Below the pieces are notes generated by a model, which saw nothing but the letters and a program-made list of their open reading frames with translations, was not told the DNA's origin and did no database searches. From Limosilactobacillus fermentum (GTDB lineage Bacteria; Bacillota; Bacilli; Lactobacillales; Lactobacillaceae): a stretch of 64,000 nucleotides of DNA. The stretch lies in NCBI RefSeq assembly GCF_013394085.1, contig NZ_CP040910.1, positions 1,036,903-1,100,902 of the forward strand. Reading direction: 5' to 3'. Both the position numbers and the translations under genes were made by a program. Positions 23,616 to 32,716 of the stretch are shown piece after piece (the first letter of the stretch is position 1; each line of letters starts with the position of its first letter).

Positions 23616-24533
23616 TTAGTGCTTGGCAAGGTGCAAAAGATCCAAGATTCGTTTGAGTGGCAGCGACTGAATCAGGGTGCACAGGATGATCAATAATGAA
23701 CCCAAGACGCTCGCTGCCGTCAACTTGGTTCCCAAGAAAGCCACCGCTAAGGTTGTGGCGACCAGTGGTTCAAAGGCCGACAACATCCCGGTGACGGCTG
23801 GTGAAATGTAATTAATGCTGCTCAAAAAGAGGGTGTAGGCCAGGATCGTTCCGAATATAACGATGTAGACAAGGGTTCCCCAATCGAAGGCCGTCATATT
23901 GGGTAAGGGCGTAAGGACCAAAACTGGGCTCATGCAAATCCCCCCGATCAGCATTCCTAGGCCGCAGACGGTTAGCGTGTCGTAGCGACTTAACAGGCCC
24001 TGGGGTAAGACGGTGTAGATGGCGGCCGCCAGCGCACACATTAACCCCCAAAACAGGGCGATCGGCGTCAGGGATAGCGAGTTCAAGTGTCCGCCGGTGA
24101 CCAAAAAGAAGGTCCCCACCAGAGCAATTGTAATCGAAAGTATGTCTAGCCGCCTGGGCCAGGCCCGGTTACGAAGGGTAAACCAGACAATGATTAACAC
24201 CGGTTGTAGGTACTGAATCACCGTGGCGGTCGGAGCGTTGCTCGTTTGTACCGCCTTCATGTAGGTAAACTGGGAGTTCAGCATCCCCAAAAAGGTAAAT
24301 GCAATTAAAATCCCTAGGTCGCCCCTATTAGTTAAGAGCCCCTTGGTTTGCCCCGGGTTGCGCACCAAACCGATTGCCGTCATGATTAAGCCGGCAAAGA
24401 TCAGGCGGACGGCCACTAACCAGGATGCGGTCATTGACGTGTGTGAAAAGATTAGCTGGGCGCCAGCTCCCAAGGCCCCCCACAGGGACGCTCCGCAAAT
24501 GGCCAGGAGGATCCCCTTGTTTGATTCTGTCAT
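23616..24533 (-). CDS. EamA-family (drug/metabolite) transporter
   Basis: 305 residues, ten hydrophobic helices in two homologous halves (ILLAICGASLWGALGAGAQL and LFWGLMCALAAAIYTVLPQG), the layout of the DMT superfamily. The second half ends with the characteristic AFEPLVATTLAVAFLGTKL segment. Likely an exporter of small metabolites or amino acids; substrate not predictable. Stands alone; TTG or ATG start near 24533 behind GGGGATTG. Confidence 0.85.
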   Translation of the reverse strand: MTESNKGILLAICGASLWGALGAGAQLIFSHTSMTASWLVAVRLIFAGLIMTAIGLVRNPGQTKGLLTNRGDLGILIAFTFLGMLNSQFTYMKAVQTSNAPTATVIQYLQPVLIIVWFTLRNRAWPRRLDILSITIALVGTFFLVTGGHLNSLSLTPIALFWGLMCALAAAIYTVLPQGLLSRYDTLTVCGLGMLIGGICMSPVLVLTPLPNMTAFDWGTLVYIVIFGTILAYTLFLSSINYISPAVTGMLSAFEPLVATTLAVAFLGTKLTAASVLGSLLIILCTLIQSLPLKRILDLLHLAKH

Positions 24534-24775
24534 TCAATCCCCTCTCTTCTTCTAAAGTGTTAACCCTAAATATAGCAGTCGCCAAAAGAAATGAGCAACC
24601 CCCCTCGCCAAATAAAATAGGGGTGGAAGCGGTTTATCAAACCCTTTATAATATAGATAGAAAATCTAGATCGAAGAATGCGGGGTCCGTTAACCAATGG
24701 GGGTTGGTTAAATGGGTGCACCCCTACGTCCAATTACTGATCGACGTTAAAAGCTGCTATTCGGGAGGAAGCCTC
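24534..24775. other. Divergent intergenic region with a -10 box
   Basis: Control region between the EamA transporter and the lipoprotein-like gene. TATAAT at 24647-24652 is a good -10 box for the rightward gene but has no clear -35. No further gene is supported. Confidence 0.4.
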
Positions 24776-25360
24776 ATGGCAAGAAAAATTAAGGATGATA
24801 ACGGTCACGTGTACGTAGAAAAGAAGCCCTTTTATAAACGGGTCTGGTTCTGGTTAGTGGTCGTGGTGTTAGTGGTGATTGTCGCCGCGGGGATGGGTGG
24901 CTCCGGTTCATCGGATAGCTCAGACAAGTCCGCCTCGAGCTCGAGCAGTTCGGCCACCCCACTCGATAAGGTATACAAGGTCGGCCAAACCGCCTCGTAT
25001 AAGGGTTATAAGATTAAGGTCAATAGCGTTTCGTACAGTTCCGGTAACGAGTACGAACAGCCCGATTCCGGTAAGCAATACGTGATTGTCAACGTGACGA
25101 TCACCAACGATACCGACGAATCGCAAGACTACAACCCTTATGACTTTAAGCTCGACGCCGACGGGAATAACACCGACCTCGATGAAATCTACACCGACGT
25201 CGACAACACCTTAAACGCCGGTTCCTTAGACAAGGGGGCTTCGGTGACCGGTAACATGGTCGGCCAGGCAAGCACGAGCGTCTCTAAGCTCCAGCTCCAA
25301 TACCAGACCTCGGTTTGGAACGATAAGACGGTTAAGTTTGATTTGAAGAGTAATCAGTAG
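24776..25360 (+). CDS. Membrane-anchored DUF4352 protein
   Basis: 194 residues. A short basic N-terminus, one membrane helix (VWFWLVVVVLVVIVAAGMG), a Ser-rich linker and an immunoglobulin-like DUF4352 domain: KVGQTASYKGYKIKVNSV, the conserved YVIVNVTITND strand and a late VSKLQLQYQ. The domain sits outside the cell. I start it at ATG 24776 behind GGGAGGAAG; the longer frame to 24425 reads backwards through a transporter gene and is not credible. Role unknown; often cell-envelope or immunity-related in Firmicutes. Confidence 0.82.
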   Translation: MARKIKDDNGHVYVEKKPFYKRVWFWLVVVVLVVIVAAGMGGSGSSDSSDKSASSSSSSATPLDKVYKVGQTASYKGYKIKVNSVSYSSGNEYEQPDSGKQYVIVNVTITNDTDESQDYNPYDFKLDADGNNTDLDEIYTDVDNTLNAGSLDKGASVTGNMVGQASTSVSKLQLQYQTSVWNDKTVKFDLKSNQ

Positions 25361-25402
25361 AAAAAAGATCCCGGGAATAAAGACTTTCCCAGGATCTTTT
25401 TT
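25361..25402 (+). terminator. Terminator of the DUF4352 gene
   Basis: AAAAAAGATCCCGGGAA ... TTTCCCAGGATCTTTTTT; long stem with A/T flanks, usable from both sides. Confidence 0.85.
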
Positions 25403-25466
25403 ATTTCGGTTTTTTACGACAGGAAGCTTTAGAGACTGCACAAATGTTTAGATTTGTCCTGTCCCC

Positions 25467-27320
25467 CTAGCCGTTTTCTTGTGCGGCGGTATCGGCGGCC
25501 AAGCGGCCAAAGGTAAAGATATCAGCCAACGAGTTACCACCGAGCCGGTTCCCAGCGTGGAGGCCCCCGGCGTTTTCCCCGGCGGAGTATAAACCGGCGA
25601 TTACTCGCTCCGCCTTGTCTAGCACGTGACCGTGTTCATCAATCGCCAAGCCCCCCATCGTGTGGTGGATGGCCGGCTTGCGCGGGGTGGCGTAAAATGG
25701 CGCCACTTCGCACTTAAGGTGGAAGGCACTCTTGCCAAACTCCGGATCGTGGCCCGCGTCGACGTAAGAATTGTACTTGTTAATCGTGTCTTCCAGGGTG
25801 GCCGGGTCCATCCCCACCTTCCCGGCTAGTTCCGCTAACGTATCTGCCTTAAAGAGGGTGCCGGCTTCGACTTGGGCGTCAATTGATTCCTGGGTCGTGT
25901 TGTAGGCCGTCTCTTTGATCTTATCATCGGCGATCAAGTAGAAGAGGCCCCCCTGGGCAATCGCGGCGGCGGCCAGGGTGTCGCGTTCCGCAAACTCGTT
26001 GACGAACCGCTTGCCCTCTTGGTTGACCATGATGAAGTTTTCCGGTGGCGTCTGCAGGCCGGTAAACAGTTCCCCGGTCACCGGGTCGGAGACTGGCATT
26101 AACTGGATAAAGCCCATCCCGGTCAACTCAGCGCCTGCCTCCTGGCCTAAACTAATCCCGTCACCGGTGATGGCCGGTGAATTAGTGGTGGCAATGTCGT
26201 CGTCAATGTGCTCCCAGTAGGTGTTGTACTTTTGGACCATTGGCGTGTTGGCGCCAAAGCCCCCGGCGGTCAAGAAGGTGGATTTAGCACGGACGGTCAC
26301 CTTAGTCCCGTCGGTCTTGTGGGCCACGACCCCCACTACCCGGCCGTTTTCCATCAGGAGGTGTTCGGCACGGGTTTCGGTCAGGATGGTGGCACCGTGT
26401 TCCGTAACCCAGTCGCCCAGGACGTGAATGAAGGCGTACCCCATTGGCTCAACCGGCTTGTGGCCACGCCGCCACAGGGCCCCAACCGGCATTGTTACGT
26501 CGGTTTGATCGAATTTAACCCCAAGGTCAGCTAGCCATTTGACCGAGTCCAGAGCGTTATCGACCAAGGTCTTGACCAGCTGGTACCGACCGTGAATTTC
26601 ATGACCGGCGAGGTCTTCACGCTTCCCCCCTAAGTAAGTCTGGATTTCGTGAAGGAGGTTGGAATCAAAGAGGTACTGGGCTCCGGAAGCAATGTATTCC
26701 TTAATTTGCTCCCGTAACCGTTCAAAGTCGGCACGGTATTCGGGGTCGATCTGTTCTAATGGCGTGTTAGCCAACTCTTTCAGGGTCTCTTTTTCCCCGG
26801 TCAAGGCGGCAAAGTCCCTTTGCCAGTCCGGATCGGCGGCGTTCATTGGTCCCCCGGCCCGGGTGGTGTTGCCCCCTAGTTGCGGGAACTTTTCTAAAAT
26901 AACAACTTGCTTATCGTGCTGGAGGCTCCGGGTAGCGGCCGCCAAGCCAGCCCCACCGGCCCCAACTACCACCACGTCGGTTTGATATTCCTCAACTTGA
27001 GCGGCCTGAGTCGCTGCTTCTGGCTTGGCCCGTTGCTTCCACTCAGCGGCATCGCCACCGGCCAGGGTAATCGCTTCGGCCACCCCGTCAACGACCCCAC
27101 GTGAGGAGATTGTCGCCCCGGCAACGGTGTCCACGTTTAGCGTTTGTCCCTTCACAATCTTAGCCGGAAGCCGTTTAAAAACTTCGTCGGCGATCCCGCT
27201 TGTTTCCCCACTGGCGTCAACTCGAATCCGTTGAATCGCATCGTCGCTTAGCGTGACCTCCATTGGCATGAAGGATGAGCCGTGCCCCTTAGCTTTTACT
27301 TTGTACGTTCCTGCTTTCAT
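25467..27320 (-). CDS. Fumarate reductase-like flavoprotein with FMN-binding domain
   Basis: 617 residues in two domains. Residues 1-90 are an FMN-binding domain with the attachment-site motif [10 protein letters not shown] (usually S/T before GA[TS]). Residues ~115-610 are the FAD-binding fumarate reductase/succinate dehydrogenase domain: [39 protein letters not shown], the active-site [10 protein letters not shown] and [10 protein letters not shown], and the C-terminal [15 protein letters not shown]. No signal peptide, so cytosolic. Fumarate or a related unsaturated acid is the probable acceptor. Divergent from a LysR gene that likely controls it. Confidence 0.88.
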   Translation of the reverse strand: MKAGTYKVKAKGHGSSFMPMEVTLSDDAIQRIRVDASGETSGIADEVFKRLPAKIVKGQTLNVDTVAGATISSRGVVDGVAEAITLAGGDAAEWKQRAKPEAATQAAQVEEYQTDVVVVGAGGAGLAAATRSLQHDKQVVILEKFPQLGGNTTRAGGPMNAADPDWQRDFAALTGEKETLKELANTPLEQIDPEYRADFERLREQIKEYIASGAQYLFDSNLLHEIQTYLGGKREDLAGHEIHGRYQLVKTLVDNALDSVKWLADLGVKFDQTDVTMPVGALWRRGHKPVEPMGYAFIHVLGDWVTEHGATILTETRAEHLLMENGRVVGVVAHKTDGTKVTVRAKSTFLTAGGFGANTPMVQKYNTYWEHIDDDIATTNSPAITGDGISLGQEAGAELTGMGFIQLMPVSDPVTGELFTGLQTPPENFIMVNQEGKRFVNEFAERDTLAAAAIAQGGLFYLIADDKIKETAYNTTQESIDAQVEAGTLFKADTLAELAGKVGMDPATLEDTINKYNSYVDAGHDPEFGKSAFHLKCEVAPFYATPRKPAIHHTMGGLAIDEHGHVLDKAERVIAGLYSAGENAGGLHAGNRLGGNSLADIFTFGRLAADTAAQENG

Positions 27321-27445
27321 TGTTCATCGCTCCCTTGTGAAAGCAATCTCATGTTCGAGTAAATTGTAGCGCTTCCGAACGGAAATGGGAACGACCTGTG
27401 TTATTATTGGATCATAACTAAAATGTTATCGAAAGGATGGTTAAC

Positions 27446-28372
27446 GTGCGTGACCCGGATTTGATGCTCAACTACTTAGAGGTCTTGCTTAAGCACAGCA
27501 ACTTCACTAAGGCGGCTAGCGAGCTTTACATCTTCCAGCCCTATTTGACCCAGCTAATCAAACGGATCGAAAAGGAATTGGGCGCCCCAATTATCAACCG
27601 CCACCGCTTACCCTTCTCTTTAACGGAAGCCGGCCAAATATACTACCAGTACCTCGAGAACCTGTCAGCCGAACATCAACGCCTTGCACTTCAATTAGCC
27701 CGCTACACCAACGACAGCACCGAAATCATCCGGGTGGCCGTTTTAGAGAGCCTGGGAACCTTCTTGTTGCCGGCAATCCTCCCCCGCTTCTTAAAGGACC
27801 ACCCCAGCGTCCGGATCCAAGTGGTCGAAGGCTTCCCCCACCAAAGCGAGGAGCGGATTTTAAATGACCAGGCCGACCTTTACATGGGCCAAACCCCCGA
27901 AACCTTAAATTACGGGATTCACCCCTACATTAACGGCGGCGAGAACTACTACGTCATCATCCCCGCCACCTCCAAGTTTTACCAACCCGGTCGCTTCATC
28001 CTCGACCCTTCAACGTATAACCTAGACGACCTCTTGCAAGAACCCTTCGTCTTGAGCTCCGCCGAATCGGAAATTCGCCACCAGGTTAACAGCCTCTTTC
28101 AAAACCGGAAGCTGGTTCCCAAGGTGGTGATGGTCTCAAACAGCGTCATCACGGTCGCCAACCTCGCCATTCAGGGGGTGGGCTTGACGATTTCGGCCGC
28201 CAGCATCCTCAAACGGATTAAGGAAACGCCGATCAACCTCTACCCACTCGACCCCTCGCTGATCCAAATCCGCTACTTTATTGGCGCCAAAAAGGACCGT
28301 CCGCTCACCGACGCCATGCGAGACCTCATCGCCGCTTTTCAGTCCGCCAACCTCCAAATGAAAATCCATTGA
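27446..28372 (+). CDS. LysR-family transcriptional regulator
   Basis: About 308 residues. The helix-turn-helix is LKHSNFTKAASELYIFQPYLTQLIKRIEKELG, a standard LysR N-terminus, followed by a periplasmic-binding-type effector domain (IRVAVLESLGTFLLPAIL...). I prefer GTG 27446, correctly spaced from GAAAGGATGG, over the ATG at 27437, which lies inside that site. Divergent from the fumarate reductase-like gene, 126 bases apart, the classical arrangement for a LysR regulator and its target. Confidence 0.85.
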   Translation: MRDPDLMLNYLEVLLKHSNFTKAASELYIFQPYLTQLIKRIEKELGAPIINRHRLPFSLTEAGQIYYQYLENLSAEHQRLALQLARYTNDSTEIIRVAVLESLGTFLLPAILPRFLKDHPSVRIQVVEGFPHQSEERILNDQADLYMGQTPETLNYGIHPYINGGENYYVIIPATSKFYQPGRFILDPSTYNLDDLLQEPFVLSSAESEIRHQVNSLFQNRKLVPKVVMVSNSVITVANLAIQGVGLTISAASILKRIKETPINLYPLDPSLIQIRYFIGAKKDRPLTDAMRDLIAAFQSANLQMKIH

Positions 28373-28468
28373 TGAAGGCGCTTTTAGGCAAAATTAGGGT
28401 TTTCGTCACTTATGTTGGCAATCCGGTGGTGCTATAATTTCTGTATCTAGTCGACAGGAGGGAATTTC

Positions 28469-29326
28469 ATGTTATATAACGCAGCCTTAGTTTTAGAAGG
28501 TGGGGCGATGCGCGGTCAATACTCCACCGGTGTTACCGATACCTTTTTAAAACACCACGTTGAATTCAAATCGGTAATTGGGGTCTCCGCCGGGGCCCTG
28601 TGCGGGGCGAACTTCGTTTCTAAGCAGTACGGACGAATGGCTGACGTTAACACCCACTACCGTCACGACCGCAATTACATCTCCCCCCTGCGCCTTTTAA
28701 AGCGCGAGGAAATTTTGAACTTGGACTTTTTGTTTGAAGACCACGGCTGGGACTGGCACAACTTCGACGAACGGGCCTACCAGCGTTCGGCGTCCGATTT
28801 CACCATCGTCGCCACCGCTCTAGAAACCGGGAAGGCCGTCACCTTCACAAACGCGACGGGCGAAGAGTTCATCACCGACCTGAAGGCCTCTTCTTCGATG
28901 CCCTTCGTTTCCGAGCCCCAGGTAACCACCGCCGGTCCCTGTTTAGATGGGGGCGTTGCCGATTCAATCCCCTTCGACATCGCCCAAGAGCAGGACTTTG
29001 ACAAGATCGTGGTGGTCCGGACCCGGCCGCGTGACTACCGCAAGAAGCCGACCAGCCGGGTGCTTAGTGAGATGTACCAGCACTCCTTTAAGGACTACCC
29101 GGCCTTCGTGGATGCCGGGATTAACCGGCCAACCGTCTACAACCAGCAGGTCGAAACGCTCGATCAACTTGAAAAAGACCGGCAAGCCTTCGTGATCGCC
29201 CCGACAGAACCAATTAAGGTCAAGCGTCTAGAGGGCAACGTTAAAAAAATTCGCCAGCTCTACGAACAGGGCCAGGCCCAAGCCGAGGAAATCTTAGCCG
29301 ACGTTCTCAACTACCTGGAGAACTAA
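28469..29326 (+). CDS. Patatin-like phospholipase
   Basis: 285 residues with the full patatin signature: oxyanion loop LEGGAMRGQYSTG, nucleophile Ser40 in GVSAGALCG and the dyad Asp in LDGGVADSIPF. The family includes the YqhO/RssA-type bacterial esterases, cytosolic or peripheral, that hydrolyse acyl lipids. A probable promoter has TATAAT at 28433-28438; RBS is GGAGGGAA. Monocistronic, closed by a terminator at 29332. Confidence 0.88.
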   Translation: MLYNAALVLEGGAMRGQYSTGVTDTFLKHHVEFKSVIGVSAGALCGANFVSKQYGRMADVNTHYRHDRNYISPLRLLKREEILNLDFLFEDHGWDWHNFDERAYQRSASDFTIVATALETGKAVTFTNATGEEFITDLKASSSMPFVSEPQVTTAGPCLDGGVADSIPFDIAQEQDFDKIVVVRTRPRDYRKKPTSRVLSEMYQHSFKDYPAFVDAGINRPTVYNQQVETLDQLEKDRQAFVIAPTEPIKVKRLEGNVKKIRQLYEQGQAQAEEILADVLNYLEN

Positions 29327-29329
29327 TTG

Positions 29330-29373
29330 ATGGCGGCGGAGTGATCAAAGTGGTCACTCCCCGCTTTTTTCGT
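29330..29373 (+). terminator. Terminator of the patatin gene
   Basis: GCGG.GGAGTGATCA-AAG-TGGTCACTCCCCGC followed by six T. Confidence 0.85.
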
Positions 29374-29420
29374 TAAAATAGATGAGACTGTTAATATTAA
29401 ACAAATGAGGGTTGATAAGT

Positions 29421-30593
29421 ATGGAAAAAGTTGTTTTCGTTGGAGCTGCACGGACGCCGATTGGAAAGCTCGGTGGCGCCCTGGCCACACTGACCGCTGC
29501 CCAGTTGGGAACAATTGCCATCCAGGCCGCCTTAGAGCGGGCCGCGGTTGCTCCCGAAGAAGTGAATGAGGTCTACCTGGGCTGCGCCATCCAGGCCGGC
29601 CAGGGGCAAAACGTCGCCCGCCAGGCCAGCATTGCCGCCGGGTTGCCGGTTACCGTTCCGGCCACCACCGTTAACGTGATGTGTGGCTCCGGAATGCACG
29701 CCGTTAACCTAGCGGCCAAGCTGATTGCCATGGGGGACGCCGAAGTGATGGTGGCGGGGGGCACCGAAAGCATGTCGACGGCCCCGTATTTGATGCCCAA
29801 GGGCCGCTTTGGTTACAAATACGGTAATGCCGAACTGGTCGACGCCCTGTATAAGGACGGGTTGGAAGACGCCTTCTTCCACTACCCAATGGGTTGCACG
29901 GCCGAAAACCTGGTCGAAAAATACCAGGTGACTAGAGAAGACCTCGACCACTTCGCCCTGCAAAGCCAAGTGCGGGCACGGACGGCGCAAGACGCGGGGC
30001 GTTTTAAAGACGAAATCGTGCCGGTGACCGTCAAGGGCAAGCGCCACCAACTTGAAGTTACAGAAGACGAGGCGATTCGCGACACGACGATGGAAAAATT
30101 AGCGGCCTTAAAGCCGGTCTTTAAAGAAGGTGGCGACGTGACGGCCGGCAATTCTTCCGGATTAAATGACGGCGCCGCTGCTTTAATCCTAATGAGCGAA
30201 CGCCGGGCTCTGGCGGAAGGCAAGGAAATTCTCGGCTACTGGCAGGCCGGCACCTTGGCCGGGGTCAAGCCGGAACTGATGGGGATCGGCCCCTTGGCGG
30301 CCACCAAGAAGCTGCTCGCCCAGGTTGACATGACGCCCGACCAGCTTGACCTGATCGAAATTAACGAAGCCTTTGCCGCCCAAGCGATCGTTTGCCAGCG
30401 CGAATTGGGCTTCGAGGAGAGCAAGGTGAACGTCAACGGTGGGGCAATTGCCCTTGGTCATCCCCTGGGCGACTCCGGGGCCCGCATTTTGGTGACCCTA
30501 CTCTACCAAATGAAGCGCCAAAACGCCAAGCGGGGGCTGGGGACCCTGTGCATTGGCGGCGGGATGGGCGCTGCCACCCTCGTCTACCGTTAG
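29421..30593 (+). CDS. Acetyl-CoA acetyltransferase (thiolase)
   Basis: 390 residues, degradative/biosynthetic thiolase family. The acylated Cys88 is in NVMCGSGMHAV, the base His in NGGAIALGHPLGDSGARI and the second Cys in GTLCIGGGMG. It condenses two acetyl-CoA to acetoacetyl-CoA; in lactobacilli this feeds the mevalonate pathway. Start ATG 29421 with GAGG ten bases upstream. The next gene follows after nine bases, so the two may share a transcript although they look unrelated. Confidence 0.92.
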   Translation: MEKVVFVGAARTPIGKLGGALATLTAAQLGTIAIQAALERAAVAPEEVNEVYLGCAIQAGQGQNVARQASIAAGLPVTVPATTVNVMCGSGMHAVNLAAKLIAMGDAEVMVAGGTESMSTAPYLMPKGRFGYKYGNAELVDALYKDGLEDAFFHYPMGCTAENLVEKYQVTREDLDHFALQSQVRARTAQDAGRFKDEIVPVTVKGKRHQLEVTEDEAIRDTTMEKLAALKPVFKEGGDVTAGNSSGLNDGAAALILMSERRALAEGKEILGYWQAGTLAGVKPELMGIGPLAATKKLLAQVDMTPDQLDLIEINEAFAAQAIVCQRELGFEESKVNVNGGAIALGHPLGDSGARILVTLLYQMKRQNAKRGLGTLCIGGGMGAATLVYR

Positions 30594-30602
30594 GAGGATT
30601 GT

Positions 30603-31703
30603 ATGCGTAAATTATTCAAACTCCCTTATGCCCCCTTAGTGGTGGCTATTTTCGCCTTATACCTGGCGATTACCTATTGGCCAAACGTTGCGGGCCTGTT
30701 GAAAACATTATTGGCGGCAGCCATGCCCCTCCTGATTGGTTGCGTGATTGCCTACATCGTTAACCTGTTGATGGTACGCTACGAAGGTTTATACCACCGG
30801 GTCTTTAAGGGACAGCGGGCCCAAAGGTTTGCCCGGGTCACCGCCCTTTGCCTCGCCTACTTATCAATCGTGGTGGTGATTGGGGTGGTTTCTAGCGTGG
30901 TGGCCCCCCAGTTAGTAGCTTGTGTTAAGTTGCTCTTCTCCGGGCAAAGCAAGGTCATCCCCCAGTTCATCAACTGGCTAGAAAACGAGAGCTTTTTAAA
31001 GAGCCTCTGGCAACAAATTGACCTCTCCAAGATTAATTGGACTAAGGTGCAAAGTTACCTCTTAAACGGGGCCAGTGGCACCTTTAGCACGGTCATGTCC
31101 ACCGCTAGCAAGATGGTCTCCGCCCTGACTACGACCGTCGTAGCGATTTTCTTTTCGATCTACCTCTTGCTCTTTAAAGACCGTCTCGCCCGCCAGTTCA
31201 AGCTCTTATTGACCACCTACTTGCCGGGGCAAGTGGCCCGGATTTTACGGGTACTGACGGTGTTTGACCAGTCCTTTTCTAGCTATATCGTGGGGCAAGT
31301 TAAAGACGCCGTGGTGCTCGGGTGTTCGTGCACCGTCTTGATGCTAATTCTCCAACTCCCTTACGCACCAATGGTCGGCGCGGTGATGGCCGTCACCGCC
31401 CTCGTACCGATCATCGGGGCTTTGATGGGGGCCAGCGTGGGGATCATCGTGATCTTCGCAGTTTCCCCGGTCAAGGCCCTGATCTTCTTGGTGATGATTC
31501 TAGCCCTCCAGGAATTCGATAACCGGGTTACTTACCCGTTGATCGTCGGCAAGTCGATTGGCCTGCCCAGCGTGTGGGTCTTCGTGGCCGTCATGGTCGG
31601 TGGCGGGGTTTCCGGGATCCTAGGGATGATGTTCACCGTGCCCCTCTTTGCGGCCTTCTACCAACTATTAAAAACCGACGTTGCCAAGCGGCAATTAAAC
31701 TAA
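30603..31703 (+). CDS. AI-2E-family (UPF0118) membrane protein
   Basis: 366 residues with about seven or eight membrane helices; the central soluble part (SFLKSLWQQIDLSKINW) and the C-terminal block VGAVMAVTALVPIIGALMGA, then FDNRVTYPLIVGKSIGL..WVF, are hallmarks of the TqsA/PerM family. Members have been linked to autoinducer-2 or ion export; the substrate here is unknown. GGAGG ribosome site directly after the thiolase stop. Confidence 0.85.
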   Translation: MRKLFKLPYAPLVVAIFALYLAITYWPNVAGLLKTLLAAAMPLLIGCVIAYIVNLLMVRYEGLYHRVFKGQRAQRFARVTALCLAYLSIVVVIGVVSSVVAPQLVACVKLLFSGQSKVIPQFINWLENESFLKSLWQQIDLSKINWTKVQSYLLNGASGTFSTVMSTASKMVSALTTTVVAIFFSIYLLLFKDRLARQFKLLLTTYLPGQVARILRVLTVFDQSFSSYIVGQVKDAVVLGCSCTVLMLILQLPYAPMVGAVMAVTALVPIIGALMGASVGIIVIFAVSPVKALIFLVMILALQEFDNRVTYPLIVGKSIGLPSVWVFVAVMVGGGVSGILGMMFTVPLFAAFYQLLKTDVAKRQLN

Positions 31704-31705
31704 AC

Positions 31706-31739
31706 TCACCCCCACCCTAGTGCGCCAAGGTGGGGGTGA
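31706..31739 (+). terminator. Stem-loop between the AI-2E gene and the next gene
   Basis: TCACCCCCACC ... GGTGGGGGTGA, 11 bp perfect. It lacks a T-run; TATAAT of the next gene follows at 31745, so it may be a weak terminator. Confidence 0.6.
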
Positions 31740-31782
31740 TAGTGTATAATAAGCGTGTTTTTAGTTAAAGGAGGCGGCAGAT

Positions 31783-32523
31783 TTGACGTTAAATTTGTTG
31801 GTAGTGGTGTGTGGTTTTCTGATTGGCTTTTTCGTTATCTCAACCGGGGGTGGCGGGGCCGCTTTGTACCTTGGGGTTTTAACGGGGCTGTGCGGGTTAA
31901 GTGCCGCCCACGCGGTGGATACCTCGCTTCTAACCGCCATCCCCGCCCTGTGCTTTGGTGCCCTGTCCTTTTACCGTCACGGCAACGTCAACGTCAAACT
32001 AGCCCGCCAGTTTCTGTACTTCGCCTTACCAACCGTGATCGTAGCTTCCTTGTTGGCCCGCTACATTCCCGAAAAGATTTACGCCCCGCTGATTGGACTC
32101 GTCTTGGTGGTGTTAGGGGTTCAAATGTACTTTCGCAAGGTGCGCCAAACGGAAGATATCCACGTCGACCGGGTCAAGGCAGCCTATTACGCCATCTTGT
32201 CCGGTTTAATGATCGGCATCGGTGGGCTTTCCGGTGGCGGCGTGATCATGGCCGGCCTGCTAGCGATGGGCGAAGATATGTTGGGCACCGTGGCCACGTC
32301 TAGCTTCATCCTCGTTTGGACGAGTTTAATTGGTGCCGTGATGCACATGACTGGCGGGGGCGTTAGCTACTTTTACGCCCTGTTACTGATAATCGGCTCC
32401 GTAACCGGGGCGCTTATAGCCCCACGGGTCTTATCCCGGGTTAACCGGGCAACCTTTGACCGGATTTGCAAGCCAGTTATTTCCTTAATTGTGATCCTAA
32501 TGGGGTTGCAGATGATTTTCTAA
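31783..32523 (+). CDS. TauE/SafE-family sulfite/anion exporter
   Basis: 246 residues, about eight membrane helices with the two-fold symmetric glycine-rich segments typical of TauE/SafE: FVISTGGGGAALYLGVLTG in the first half and MIGIGGLSGGGVIMAGLLAM in the second. It exports small anions such as sulfite or sulfoacetate. Start is a TTG at 31783 correctly spaced from AAAGGAGGCGG. A second, longer frame over the same DNA (31755-32303) is a shadow. Confidence 0.82.
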   Translation: MTLNLLVVVCGFLIGFFVISTGGGGAALYLGVLTGLCGLSAAHAVDTSLLTAIPALCFGALSFYRHGNVNVKLARQFLYFALPTVIVASLLARYIPEKIYAPLIGLVLVVLGVQMYFRKVRQTEDIHVDRVKAAYYAILSGLMIGIGGLSGGGVIMAGLLAMGEDMLGTVATSSFILVWTSLIGAVMHMTGGGVSYFYALLLIIGSVTGALIAPRVLSRVNRATFDRICKPVISLIVILMGLQMIF

Positions 32524-32531
32524 CTCAACTG

Positions 32532-32568
32532 AAGAGGCCGGGGAAAATTCCGTTTTCCCCGGCCTCTT
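32532..32568 (+). terminator. Terminator of the TauE-like gene
   Basis: AAGAGGCCGGGGAAAA-TTCCG-TTTTCCCCGGCCTCTT, a perfect 16-bp stem, followed by GCTGT. Confidence 0.9.
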
Positions 32569-32579
32569 GCTGTATTCAC

Positions 32580-32712
32580 GAATGTTAGATAGATAGCGTG
32601 GAAAATAACCGCAGGTCTAGTGTCTAAGCAGGCCGAAGAACAGTGCGTACCGCACTAACCGTTCGTCCTAGCTTAGTCATACGACCTGCCGAGAAGGTTA
32701 TTCCCCAATCAC
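32580..32712 (+). repeat. Terminator-linked long palindrome family, copy 4 (best-preserved)
   Basis: Folds along its full length: AATAACC/GGTTATT (outer), GCAGGTC 32611-32617 with GACCTGC 32683-32689, CTAAGC with GCTTAG, AGG.CGAA.AAC with GTTCGTCCT, and AGTGCG-TAC-CGCACT at the tip (32642-32656). Same blocks and order as the other copies. It ends five bases before the stop codon of the convergent pgpA gene. Confidence 0.9.
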
Positions 32713-32716
32713 TTTC

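Noticed and set aside
24425-24775. Long N-terminal extension of the DUF4352 frame
   Set aside because: It reads antisense through the EamA transporter gene; the ATG at 24776 has the ribosome site and the membrane helix follows directly.
27437-27445. ATG start for the LysR gene at 27437
   Set aside because: It falls inside the ribosome-binding sequence GAAAGGATGG; the GTG at 27446 has proper spacing.
31755-32303. 182-residue frame overlapping the TauE-like gene in another phase
   Set aside because: No membrane-protein pattern, whereas the frame from 31783 has a good ribosome site and conserved glycine motifs.
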